DNA of 24,324 bases. Source: M3007 sp041736625 (GTDB lineage: Bacteria > Bacteroidota > Bacteroidia > Chitinophagales > Saprospiraceae). Where the stretch lies: assembly GCA_041736625.1 (NCBI GenBank), contig JBGSTG010000102.1:1-24324 (forward strand). Direction: 5' to 3'. The notes below the pieces were generated by a model. It saw only the letters and a program-made list of their open reading frames with translations. It searched no databases and was not told the DNA's origin. Within the stretch, counting starts at the first letter, position 1, and each line of letters starts with the position of its first letter. Positions 6,527 through 14,479 of this stretch are shown here, one piece after another. Position numbers and translations under genes: made by a program.

Positions 6527-8464
6527 ATGCCGAATTTCGCATATCGCTTGTTGCCTGCGCTGCTATTGCCTGCGCTGCTTGTTGGTCAGCCCACTTACCG
6601 CAACACCACTACCCCCAAAGCGCTCAAGCCTTACAAAGAAGGTGCGCAACACGCCGCCAATCAGGATTATGCCCTGGCGCAGGGCTTTTTTGAAAAGGCG
6701 GTGAACACCGATCCGTTTTTTGTGGATGCGTGGCTGCAACTTGGGTACGTAGAAGCGGAACTGAAAAATTGGCCGGCCTCCGAGTTGGCCTTTGAAAAAG
6801 CGGTTGTACTCGATACCGCTTATGCCCTGGAGGGTTTTTTCAAGGCCGCCCAGGCCGAATGGGAGCAGGCAAAATTTGGCGAGGCCGCCAAACACGCTGG
6901 CGATTACCTGGCGCTCGGCAAGACCAACGACCCCTTCTACTATATGGCGCAAAATCTGGTACGGCAGGCCCGGTTTGCCCGGCAGGCCATGGCCAACCCC
7001 GTGCCTTTTGAACCGCGCAACCTGGGACCGGGGGTAAATACGGCCGACGACGAGTATTTCCCTTCGCTTACGGCCGACGGCGAGTCGCTGGTGTTCACCC
7101 GGCGGCTATCGGTATCTATGTTTGAAGACAATGAGGACTTTTTCCTGAGCAACTTTGCCGACGGGCAATGGACAACCGCCCAGCCCATCCAGGAGATCAA
7201 CACCCCGGACAACGAGGGCGCACAGGCACTGAGCCCCGATGGCACCTGGTTGGTGTTCACCGCTTGTAACCGACGGGGCGACGGCTCCCAGGGCAGTTGC
7301 GATCTGTACTGGTCGCAACTCAAACGCGAGGGATGGAGCAAGCCCCAACCCTTCAGCAGCGCCATTAACTCCGAACATTGGGAATCGCAGCCCAGCATCA
7401 GCGCAGACGGGCGCTCCATCGCTTTCTCCAGCAATCGTCCCGGCGGATTCGGCGGCAAGGATCTTTGGATTACCTCCCGGGGCGACGACGGCAAGTGGAG
7501 CAAACCGCAAAACCTCGGCCCGGTCATTAACACCGGCGGTTTTGAACTGCTCCCGTACCTGCATCCGGACGGCCAGACGATGTACTTTGCCTCCGACAGC
7601 CTGCCGGGCATGGGTGGCTTAGACCTCTTCGTTTCCCGAAAAAGGCCCGACGGCTCCTGGGGAGAACCCACCAATCTGGGCTACCCCATCAATACGACGG
7701 GCAATGAGGTGGCGCTGACCGTGAGCCTCGACGGGCACACCGCTTATTATGCATCCAATCGGGAAGGCGGCCTGGGTGGCCTCGACCTCTACGCCTTCGA
7801 AATGCCCGTCGCCGCCCGACCGCTGCCTGCCACCTACGCCAGGGTTGTGGTGAAAGACGCCCTAACCGGTCAGTTGCTATCGGCCCGCGCCGAGGTCGTA
7901 GACCTGGGCACTGCCCAAACCCTGGTGTCGGCGTCCACCCGGAAAAACGGCTCGGCACTGGTGTGCCTGCCTGCGGGCCGCCGGTACATGCTGAATGTGA
8001 GCCGGCCCGGGTACGTTTTTTACTCGGAGAACTTTAACCTGACGGGCGATGCCGGTTTGAGCGAACCTTTCCTGGTTACCGCCGAACTGCTGCCGGTGCC
8101 GGCAGAAGACAAACCCGAATCCGCAGGGAAACCCGTGGTATTGCGAAACGTATTCTTCGACACCGGTTCCGCCGTGCTGAAGCCGGAATCCAGAACCGAA
8201 CTGGATCGACTCATGCGCCTGCTGCAGGAACAGCCCGGCATGCGCATCCAGATCAATGGACACACCGACAGCCAGGGCGACGACGCGTCGAACCTTACCT
8301 TGTCCGAAGACAGGGCCAAAGCCGTGTACGAATACCTGATTCAAAAAGGAATCAATGCCGACCGCCTGCGCTATAAGGGCTTCGGTGAGTCCCGGCCGGT
8401 AGACAGCAACGACACCGAAGCCGGAAGGAGCCGGAACCGGCGCACGGAATTTGTCATCTGGTAG
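6527..8464 (+). CDS. PorE-like OmpA-family protein (TPR, PD40 beta-propeller, CRD-like fold, OmpA C-domain)
   Basis: Counting from the ATG at 6527 (645 residues): a signal peptide MPNFAYRLLPALLLPALLVG, TPR-like helices (about 34-140), WD40/PD40 beta-propeller repeats (about 165-420, with repeated blocks such as SADGRSIAFSSNRPGG), a carboxypeptidase-regulatory-like beta domain (about 436-520), and an OmpA peptidoglycan-binding domain (about 540-640, with NGHTDS and the LSEDRAKAV arginine). This order is that of PorE of the type IX secretion system, though Bacteroidota encode many such paralogues, so a T9SS role is not established. No lipobox cysteine is visible. A TTG at 6503 is in frame, but the ATG gives the better signal peptide. 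It probably sits in the periplasm, tied to peptidoglycan. Confidence 0.88.
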   Translation: MPNFAYRLLPALLLPALLVGQPTYRNTTTPKALKPYKEGAQHAANQDYALAQGFFEKAVNTDPFFVDAWLQLGYVEAELKNWPASELAFEKAVVLDTAYALEGFFKAAQAEWEQAKFGEAAKHAGDYLALGKTNDPFYYMAQNLVRQARFARQAMANPVPFEPRNLGPGVNTADDEYFPSLTADGESLVFTRRLSVSMFEDNEDFFLSNFADGQWTTAQPIQEINTPDNEGAQALSPDGTWLVFTACNRRGDGSQGSCDLYWSQLKREGWSKPQPFSSAINSEHWESQPSISADGRSIAFSSNRPGGFGGKDLWITSRGDDGKWSKPQNLGPVINTGGFELLPYLHPDGQTMYFASDSLPGMGGLDLFVSRKRPDGSWGEPTNLGYPINTTGNEVALTVSLDGHTAYYASNREGGLGGLDLYAFEMPVAARPLPATYARVVVKDALTGQLLSARAEVVDLGTAQTLVSASTRKNGSALVCLPAGRRYMLNVSRPGYVFYSENFNLTGDAGLSEPFLVTAELLPVPAEDKPESAGKPVVLRNVFFDTGSAVLKPESRTELDRLMRLLQEQPGMRIQINGHTDSQGDDASNLTLSEDRAKAVYEYLIQKGINADRLRYKGFGESRPVDSNDTEAGRSRNRRTEFVIW

Positions 8465-8497
8465 TGGCCGGGGTCATTCGGCGCGGGTGCGGGCGTT

Positions 8498-9892
8498 TCA
8501 AACAAAAAACGACTTGTCCCGGATCAGGCGCCCCACTTTTTTGGGCACCTGCCGCTCCCACTCGTGCCCGCCCTCGCGGATGTTTTGCAGCACATGTTTG
8601 TGGTAGATGTGCAAGTGGTCGGCGTTGAAGTGCCGGATGTCCACGATGTGCCCTTTTTCCAACAGGTAGCGATAGATAAAGTGTATTTCCTGGGGGATAT
8701 CGAGGTTTTGGGCGGTCATGAGTTCCGCTTGTCCCGTTAATTTGGCCGGGTAGATGTAGAAGCGGACATTGCGCATGAAAATTTCGCCCAGTGCGCCCAG
8801 GAGGTTATCCGGGTTTTGCTCCACCGTTTCGCGCAGGATGTTGCGCAACTTGCGCGCGCCCATGGCCAGCCCGATGCGCTGCACCTTGTAGTTGCCGAAG
8901 TAAGCGATCAGTTTTTTGTGTTGCAAGCAGCCGGAGACGATCACGGTGATGCCCAGGGCGCACAGCAGATCGGCGCGGTCGAGGAAGTCGCGCTCGTTAA
9001 GCTCCCCGTCGGCCCGCAGGTTGTCGATGGTGATCTCGGCGAGGAACCAGGTGTTGTCGGGGTCTACGTCCGGCTCATGACGGAACTGTTGAAAGCCGTG
9101 CACGATCATGTCTTCCTGTACGAGGGTGGGCGGCCGGTAGCTGCCACGGGCGATGAGGATGGATTTTTTGTACAAAAATTCGCCGGCGTGCACGCTGCGG
9201 CGGTCGGGAGAGAAGAAGGTCACGTCGCTCAGCCCGTGCTTCACGGCCCATAGGCAGAGCAGGCGGTTGTCGACGTGTTCGAAATCGGGGCCTTCCAGGC
9301 GCACCATGTCGAGCATGACGCGTCCGCGCAGGTTGTCGAGCAGCGACACGATCAGGGTCTCCGGGTCGGCAGCATATCGGTAGCAGCCGTACACCATGTT
9401 GACGCCGAGGATGCCCACGGCATGCTGCTGCAGGCGGTTGTCGTTGTCGAGCATGTGCACGTGGATGATCAGGTCGTTCGGCTTGCTTTCGGGCCGGCGC
9501 TGAAAGCGGAGCCCCAGCCACCCGTCGCCTTTGATGGTACGCGTAAAATTGACGGCGGCCACGGTGTCGGCGAAGGCAAAAAACGTCTCGCCGGGGCGTA
9601 CCGTGCGCAAGCGCTGTTCCATCAGGCCGTACTCGTGGTCGAGCATGCGGTACAGGCGCGACTCGCACACGTAGCGCCCTTTGCCGCGCTCTTCGGCGCC
9701 GTATATGTCGTCGGACACCTGTTTGTCGTAGGCGCTCATGCTCTTGGCGATGGTGCCGGCGGCCGCGCCCACCTGAAAAAAGTGGCGCGCCACCTCCTGG
9801 CCGGCGCCGATCTCGGCGAATGCGCCGTAGATGCCGTCGTCGAGGTTGATCTCCAGCGCCTTTTGTTCGGGTTCGAGGATGCGTCGGGTCAT
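8498..9892 (-). CDS. Conserved protein of unknown function (family often labelled nicotinate-nucleotide adenylyltransferase or TonB-dependent receptor)
   Basis: This 464-residue protein begins MTRRILEPEQKALEINLDDGIYGAFAEIGAGQEVARHFF, a start I recognise from a widespread Bacteroidota and cyanobacterial family of about 470-490 residues. Homologues carry automatic names such as nicotinate-nucleotide adenylyltransferase or TonB-dependent receptor. Neither fits: there is no signal peptide, no beta-barrel pattern, and I see no nucleotidyltransferase HxGH motif. Conserved-looking blocks include AKSMSAYDKQVSD, CESRLYRMLDHEY, FFAFADTVAAVNF and LLDNDNRLQQHAVGILGVNMVY. It looks soluble and cytosolic. 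It lies downstream of the CrtI-like gene on the same strand but has its own promoter candidate. Function unknown. Confidence 0.8.
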   Translation of the reverse strand: MTRRILEPEQKALEINLDDGIYGAFAEIGAGQEVARHFFQVGAAAGTIAKSMSAYDKQVSDDIYGAEERGKGRYVCESRLYRMLDHEYGLMEQRLRTVRPGETFFAFADTVAAVNFTRTIKGDGWLGLRFQRRPESKPNDLIIHVHMLDNDNRLQQHAVGILGVNMVYGCYRYAADPETLIVSLLDNLRGRVMLDMVRLEGPDFEHVDNRLLCLWAVKHGLSDVTFFSPDRRSVHAGEFLYKKSILIARGSYRPPTLVQEDMIVHGFQQFRHEPDVDPDNTWFLAEITIDNLRADGELNERDFLDRADLLCALGITVIVSGCLQHKKLIAYFGNYKVQRIGLAMGARKLRNILRETVEQNPDNLLGALGEIFMRNVRFYIYPAKLTGQAELMTAQNLDIPQEIHFIYRYLLEKGHIVDIRHFNADHLHIYHKHVLQNIREGGHEWERQVPKKVGRLIRDKSFFV

Positions 9893-9982
9893 GGATGTGT
9901 TTTCAATGGGTCAGGAAGGGATCAGCAGGTTTGGCCCTGCATCTGTTTTCGTTGAAGATATCGTTGTTTCCAATTGTTGGGA

Positions 9983-9990
9983 CAAAGATA
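9983..9990 (-). promoter_or_regulatory. Candidate -7 box (TATCTTTG) for the conserved-protein gene
   Basis: The minus strand reads TATCTTTG, an exact TAnnTTTG match, 90 bases before the ATG at 9892. No TTG lies at the expected -33 distance. It sits just downstream of the hairpin that ends the CrtI-like gene, which suggests separate transcription units. Confidence 0.45.
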
Positions 9991-10002
9991 CCAGGCGAAA
10001 TC

Positions 10003-10034
10003 ATTCGTCCTACGACTATACTCGTAGGACGAAT
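10003..10034. repeat. Perfect 13-bp inverted repeat spanning the CrtI-like stop codon
   Basis: ATTCGTCCTACGA (10003-10015) is the exact reverse complement of TCGTAGGACGAAT (10022-10034), with the 6-base loop CTATAC. The minus-strand stop codon of the upstream gene (10018-10016) lies in the loop, and its last five codons form one arm. No T run follows on either strand. It could be a terminator without a U tract, an mRNA 3'-end stabiliser or a protein site. Confidence 0.75.
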
Positions 10035-11506
10035 CCTTCTTTCAAACAAATCTTCTCCGCGGCCGTGCGTCCCGACATCATGGCCGTGGGTACACCGCCG
10101 CCCGGCGCCACCCAGTGCCCGCACAGGTAACAGTTTTCCAGCCCGTCCAGTGTATTTTGCAGTTGCCCGAACCCCGTTTCCGGTGTGGCCAGCCAGCCCT
10201 CAAAACTGCCTTTCCAGTTGTTGGTGAAGCCGATGATGGTAGCGGGGGTGACCACATCGGTCATTTCCACCAGATCGCGCACGTCCCCGAGTTTGTCCTC
10301 CAGCGCGTCGATAAAGCCTTCCACCAGCCGTTTTTTCTCTGCGGCGTATTTTTCCGGGTCGTTTTTTTGCAAGTCAACCCAATACGCCCAGTTCCGGGTT
10401 TCGATCATGGCCGACAGGAGCGTCTTCCCCGGGGGCGCCAGGGTAGGGTCGAAGTTGTGCACACGCAGCAACAAATCGCGCAGTTCGGTTTCCGGGTCGA
10501 TGCGCAGGGGTGTTTTGAGCGGGAATAAATAGGTGTGTGGTGTAGCGTTGAACGTGCGTGCTACGCCTGCCGACAGAAAGATGAGCGAAGGAAAGGTCTT
10601 TCCGGAGGTAAACATTTTTTCGAGCTGGGCATTGGTGTAGCGGCGTTCCAGCAAGTCAAATATGGTGGCGTGACCATCGGCGGCGGACACCACGTAGTCG
10701 CCCCGGTATTCCGTGCCGTCGGAGAGGCGGATGCCCACCGCGCGGTTGTTTTCGACCAAAATTTTCTCTACCCGGCTTCCGTAGTGAATCTGGCCGCCCA
10801 GTTGGGTGAGCCGGTCGGCAATGCGCCGGGCAAACAGCAAAGAACCGCCGATGGGGTAACCCGCCTCCTTGTTGTGCATCCAGGCGAGGGTCATCATGAC
10901 GAACAGCACAGGGATTTCCGGTTCAAACAGGTTGGCAACGGTCTTCCGCAACAGCGGGTGGCGGAACCCTTCGGCGTATTCGGCGCAAGTGAGGCGACTG
11001 TACTGTCCGAACGCGCCCAGGAAGGGCAGCATTTTCCACATGGCCCGCATTTTGAACCACAGGTTGCCGGTTTCGAAGGTGTGCTCGGAAGGCATATCCA
11101 TCTGGGTAAACCGCTTGCAGGCGTTCACGAATGCGCGAATTTGTTCGGCATCTTCGGGGGCAAATTCCAGCCAATGTTCTTCGAGCCGGTCGAGATCGGT
11201 GTACACGTGTAGTTTATTGCCGTGTTCGTCCTCCGTAACTGCGTACGTTTCGTGGTCGATAATCTCCAATTCGCCCATGTCGATCAGCTCGTTCCAGCGG
11301 TCGAAAAAACTGTTGGTGCTGCCGGAGCCCACCAGCCAGTGGATGCACCAGTCGACGGTATAATCCCCGCGCTTCCACGAGGTGCAAACCCCGCCCGGCG
11401 TGGCGTTCAACTCGAAAAGGTGGACTTCAAAGCCGTTCATCTGAAGGTAAGCGCCCGCACTGAGACCCGCCATGCCGGCGCCGACGACCAATACTTTCTT
11501 TTTCAT
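10016..11506 (-). CDS. CrtI/CrtH-like FAD-dependent oxidoreductase (phytoene desaturase / carotenoid isomerase family)
   Basis: This is a 496-residue flavoprotein of the amine-oxidase/phytoene-desaturase superfamily. The dinucleotide-binding fold is at the N-terminus: VVGAGMAGLSAG with Gly9, Gly11 and Gly14, and Glu32 at the end of the second strand, followed by TPGG. The C-terminal FAD motif is YLCGHWVAPGGGVPTAMMSGRTAAEKI. Family members desaturate, isomerise or saturate polyenes and related lipids. The sequence around VDWCIHWLVGSG is closer to the CrtISO/retinol-saturase-like branch than to classical CrtI, but I cannot settle this by eye. No other carotenoid gene is nearby. The ATG directly precedes KKKVLVVGAG, as expected for the Rossmann start. 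Confidence 0.85.
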   Translation of the reverse strand: MKKKVLVVGAGMAGLSAGAYLQMNGFEVHLFELNATPGGVCTSWKRGDYTVDWCIHWLVGSGSTNSFFDRWNELIDMGELEIIDHETYAVTEDEHGNKLHVYTDLDRLEEHWLEFAPEDAEQIRAFVNACKRFTQMDMPSEHTFETGNLWFKMRAMWKMLPFLGAFGQYSRLTCAEYAEGFRHPLLRKTVANLFEPEIPVLFVMMTLAWMHNKEAGYPIGGSLLFARRIADRLTQLGGQIHYGSRVEKILVENNRAVGIRLSDGTEYRGDYVVSAADGHATIFDLLERRYTNAQLEKMFTSGKTFPSLIFLSAGVARTFNATPHTYLFPLKTPLRIDPETELRDLLLRVHNFDPTLAPPGKTLLSAMIETRNWAYWVDLQKNDPEKYAAEKKRLVEGFIDALEDKLGDVRDLVEMTDVVTPATIIGFTNNWKGSFEGWLATPETGFGQLQNTLDGLENCYLCGHWVAPGGGVPTAMMSGRTAAEKICLKEGFVLRV

Positions 11507-11596
11507 CTTGTTTCCGGTTTTGGGGTAAAAATCCGGATGGAAAGAATAAATGGGAATGACGGGGGTTTGTTCGTTGTGTGATTGTCGTCTTGGTTA
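11507..11596. other. Short spacer between the CrtI-like gene and the repeat array
   Basis: About 90 bases without a gene. It should hold the promoter of the CrtI-like gene, but I cannot point to a TAnnTTTG box with confidence. Confidence 0.3.
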
Positions 11597-11986
11597 AAAC
11601 AAACCACAGAGGACTCAGAGGTAGCGCGGAGGTGCACGGAGCCTCTGCGCCCCTCTGCGAACCCTCGGTGTCCTCTGCGGTTCCTTTCCAAACAAACCAC
11701 AGAGGACTCAGAGGTAGCGCGGAGGCGCACGGAGCCTCTGCGAACCCTCCGTGTCCTCTGCGGTTCCATTCCAAACAAACCACAGAGGACTCAGAGGTAG
11801 CGCGGAGGCGCACGGAGCCTCTGCGCCCCTCTGCGAACCCTCCGTGTCCTCTGCGGTTCCATTCCAAACAAACCACAGAGGACTCACAGGTAGCGCGGAG
11901 GTGCAAGGAGCCTCTGCGCCCCTCTGCGAACCCTCGGTGTCCTCTGCGGTTCCTTTAAAACAAACCAAAGAGGACAAGCGGAAGCG
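11597..11986. repeat. Tandem array of four ~93-bp palindrome-rich repeats plus a degenerate fifth
   Basis: Copies lie at about 11597-11689, 11690-11772, 11773-11865 and 11866-11957; a fragment (AAACAAACCAAAGAGGACAAG and a few more bases) follows at 11958-11986. Each unit starts AAACAAACCACAGAGGAC and ends near GTGTCCTCTGCGGTTCC, whose reverse complement largely restores the start, so each can fold into a long imperfect stem-loop. Copy 2 lacks ten bases (CCCCTCTGCG), giving 83. Copies 1 and 4 share variants (GGTGCA, CCTCGGTG, TTCCTTT) against copies 2 and 3 (GGCGCA, CCTCCGTG, TTCCATT). The CACAGAGGA text resembles dispersed intergenic repeats common in environmental bacteria. The array lies between the 5' end of the CrtI-like gene and the 3' end of the nitroreductase gene. 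Confidence 0.92.
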
Positions 11987-11993
11987 TATCTCC

Positions 11994-12569
11994 TTATTTC
12001 CAGGTGACCTTATCCGCCAAGTCCTCCCGCACACCCGCCACTTCCGGCATGTTGTGTTGCCCCATATAGAACAGCCCCAGGCAGCGCTGCCCGGGCCCGA
12101 GTCCCAGAAAAGCATCGGCTTCCAGAATGGCCCGCGGCGTGCTCCAGTAACACCCCAACCCGAGGGCGCTGCAGTGCAGCCACATGTTTTGAACGGCCAT
12201 GGCGACGGCGGCGATTTCCTCAAATTCCGGCACGCGCACGTCGGGGTCTCGTTGCATAATGATGGCGATTACCGCGCCGGCGCGCAACGGGTTCTCACCG
12301 GCTTTCTGTTTTTTCTCTTCCGAAAAAGCTTCCGGGGCGGTGTTTTTTTCAAAAAAATCGGCCAGGTAAGCGCTCAACTGCCAGCGGCTTTCCGGGGTGT
12401 GGAACACTTGAAAGCGCCAGGGCTCCGTGCGCCGGTGGGTGGGCGCCCATCGTGCGCTTTCGAGCATGGCTTCGATGTGCGCACGGTCAATGGGTGCGTC
12501 GGGGATGTACGATTTGGGGTACACCGAGCGGCGGCGGCGAATGAGGTCGGAAAGGAGTTCAGTTTGCAT
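11994..12569 (-). CDS. Nitroreductase family protein
   Basis: This 191-residue FMN-dependent oxidoreductase would reduce nitro compounds, quinones or similar acceptors with NAD(P)H. The N-terminal motif LIRRRRSVYPKSY with Arg-Arg-Ser contributes to FMN phosphate binding. ESARWAPTHRRTEPWRFQVF matches the family's first helix and strand. AVQNMWLHCSALGLGCYWSTP is the typical central helix, and the C-terminal segment ends REDLADKVTWK. I chose the ATG at 12569; an in-frame ATG at 12602 would add 11 residues but overlaps the promoter box. It lies 32 bases after mntH on the same strand and may be partly cotranscribed. Its stop is about 7 bases from the repeat array. Confidence 0.9.
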   Translation of the reverse strand: MQTELLSDLIRRRRSVYPKSYIPDAPIDRAHIEAMLESARWAPTHRRTEPWRFQVFHTPESRWQLSAYLADFFEKNTAPEAFSEEKKQKAGENPLRAGAVIAIIMQRDPDVRVPEFEEIAAVAMAVQNMWLHCSALGLGCYWSTPRAILEADAFLGLGPGQRCLGLFYMGQHNMPEVAGVREDLADKVTWK

Positions 12570-12574
12570 AGGGG

Positions 12575-12582
12575 CAAAGGTA
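12575..12582 (-). promoter_or_regulatory. -7 box (TACCTTTG) of the nitroreductase gene
   Basis: The minus strand reads TACCTTTG, an exact TAnnTTTG match, five bases before the ATG at 12569, so the transcript would be leaderless or nearly so. No clear TTG lies at -33. It supports the ATG at 12569 over the one at 12602. Confidence 0.5.
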
Positions 12583-12601
12583 ATGCATGTATCGAAAAGC
12601 A

Positions 12602-14479
12602 TCAGGCCACCAGCACCGGCACTGTCACTTTGTGCCGCACGGCGTCGATGGTGGAACCCAGCAGCAGGTCTTTCAGCAGCCGGTGCCCGTGAGAGCCCAT
12701 GACCAGTAGTTGCGATTCGGATTCCCGTACCAGCTTGGGCAGCACTTTTTTGGCGGGCCCGAACCCAATGCGTACCTCGGCTTCATAACCCAGGTAACGG
12801 AGACGTTCGGCGTATTGGTTGAGCACTTTTTCGTCGGAAACGGATTCGAAGTCCCGGATGTCGGCGCCCATAACCCATGCGCCGGCGGACTCGACGGAGT
12901 GCAGGAGGATGTAAGCGGCGTGTTTGCCCCCTACGTGCAGGGCATGCTCCAGTGCTTTGGTGTCCGAACCGGTGAAATCGAGGGCCACGGCGATGCGGCG
13001 GTACTCGGGCGGCTTGCTTTGCGCGAACGCGCCGAGATCGGCGTGTGGCAGTCCTACGCGCCGTTGTGGCGACCGTTGGAGGAGCGGCTTGAATACAATG
13101 AAAGCCAGGGCGCCCATGGCGATCGCCAGCACAGGAAAAACGACGAATTGGGTCACCATGGCCGTGCTGCCGCCGACCTTCAGCCAGCCTCCTACCGTTT
13201 CGGCGACCAGGTTGATGTTGAGACCGACGATGATGATGGTGCTGCCCCAGCCGGCCAGCTTGGTCCAAAAGCCGATAGCGTAGTCGCCCATGCGTCGTTT
13301 GTCGCTCACGTAATGCAACAGGGGAATGATGGCGAATCCCAGTTGCATGCTCAGGATCACCTGGCTGAGCACCAGCATGTCGCCGGTCGCCCGTTCGCCC
13401 AAAAGGGTAATGACCAGGATTGCGGGCGCCACGGCGATCAGCCGGGTGATGAGTCGCCTCAGCCAGGGGGCGATGCGCAGGTGCAGGTATCCTTCCATGA
13501 CAATCTGTCCGGCCAGTGTGCCGGTAACGGTGCTGCTTTGCCCGGCGGCGATGAGCGCAACGGCGAAAAGCACAGGCGCGTAGCTCTTGCCGAGCAACGG
13601 CTCCAGCAACTGGTGGGCATCCTGGATCTCGGAAACGCCCTGGTAGCCATTTTTGTAAAAAACAGCTGCAGCAAGAATCAGGATGGCGGCGTTTACAAAC
13701 AGGGCCAGGTTGAGCGCAATAGCCGAATCGATGATGTTGAAGCGGATGGCGCGGCGTATGCCCTCATCGGTGCGCTCCACCTTGCGCGTCTGCACCAGCG
13801 CAGAGTGGAGATACAAGTTGTGGGGCATGACGGTGGCGCCGATGATGCCGATGGCGATAAACAGGGCCTCGGCTCCGGGAATTTGTGGGGTTATGAACCC
13901 TTGAGCCACCTGTCCGAGATTGGGCTTGGCGAGGATCATCTGCACCAGAAAGGCGCCTCCAATGATGGAGATCAGCCCGAAAATAAACGCCTCCAGTTTC
14001 CGGATGCCCAGGTTCATTAAAAACAACAGCAGAAAGGCGTCCAGTACACTAAGGGTAACGCCCCACACCAGCGGCAGCCCGAACAGGAGTTGCAGGCCGA
14101 TGGCCATGCCGAGTACTTCCGCCAGGTCGGTGGCGGCTATGGCAATTTCGGCCAACAGGTACAGCAAAAGGTTGATGGGGCCGGGGTAAAGGTCGCGCGA
14201 GGCCTGGGCCAGGTCGCGTTGCGCCACTACACCCAGTCGGGCGCTCATGCTCTGGAGGAGCAAGGCGATGAGGTTCGACATCAGCAACACCCACAGCAAG
14301 GCGTAGCCGAAGCGGCTGCCGCCGGCCAGGTCGGTGGCCCAGTTCCCGGGGTCCATGTACCCGACACTCACCAGGTAGGCAGGCCCCATGAACGCGAAAA
14401 GGCGTTTCCAGAAACTGCCCTTGGCGTGGGTCTCTACAGTACTGTGCACCTCGGACAGCGATACGTTGTCTGGTCTCAT
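12602..14479 (-). CDS. mntH: Nramp divalent metal transporter with C-terminal UspA domain
   Basis: This 625-residue fusion has an Nramp importer (about 22-450) moving Mn2+/Fe2+ with protons across the inner membrane, then a universal stress protein domain (about 475-625) in the cytosol. Helix 1 carries DPGN (Asp43-Asn46) and helix 6 MPHN (Met218-His220), the metal-binding signatures. The UspA end has the ATP-binding pattern G-x2-G-x9-G-S in GSHGHRLLKDLLLGST. The ATG at 14479 overlaps the mntR stop as ATGA, so translation is probably coupled. The frame stays open upstream inside mntR, but the Nramp homology begins only after this ATG. Nramp-UspA fusions are familiar in Bacteroidota; plain MntH has about 410-450 residues. 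Confidence 0.95.
   Translation of the reverse strand: MRPDNVSLSEVHSTVETHAKGSFWKRLFAFMGPAYLVSVGYMDPGNWATDLAGGSRFGYALLWVLLMSNLIALLLQSMSARLGVVAQRDLAQASRDLYPGPINLLLYLLAEIAIAATDLAEVLGMAIGLQLLFGLPLVWGVTLSVLDAFLLLFLMNLGIRKLEAFIFGLISIIGGAFLVQMILAKPNLGQVAQGFITPQIPGAEALFIAIGIIGATVMPHNLYLHSALVQTRKVERTDEGIRRAIRFNIIDSAIALNLALFVNAAILILAAAVFYKNGYQGVSEIQDAHQLLEPLLGKSYAPVLFAVALIAAGQSSTVTGTLAGQIVMEGYLHLRIAPWLRRLITRLIAVAPAILVITLLGERATGDMLVLSQVILSMQLGFAIIPLLHYVSDKRRMGDYAIGFWTKLAGWGSTIIIVGLNINLVAETVGGWLKVGGSTAMVTQFVVFPVLAIAMGALAFIVFKPLLQRSPQRRVGLPHADLGAFAQSKPPEYRRIAVALDFTGSDTKALEHALHVGGKHAAYILLHSVESAGAWVMGADIRDFESVSDEKVLNQYAERLRYLGYEAEVRIGFGPAKKVLPKLVRESESQLLVMGSHGHRLLKDLLLGSTIDAVRHKVTVPVLVA

Noticed and set aside
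11597..11986. Possible CRISPR array
   Set aside because: Units are contiguous 83-93-bp tandem copies without unique spacers, and there are no cas genes.
11427..12223. Several open frames on both strands across the 93-bp repeat array
   Set aside because: The unit length of 93 is a multiple of three and stop-poor, so frames stay open through the copies. The products are just repeated translations of the repeat.
12570..12602. Upstream ATG for the nitroreductase
   Set aside because: It overlaps the -7 box at 12575-12582 and touches the mntH stop; the added residues are not typical of the family.
12710..14020. A 436-codon open frame on the plus strand opposite mntH
   Set aside because: The mntH reading is unambiguous (DPGN, MPHN, UspA motif); the opposite frame gives a low-complexity, His/Gly/Asp-rich product typical of a shadow.
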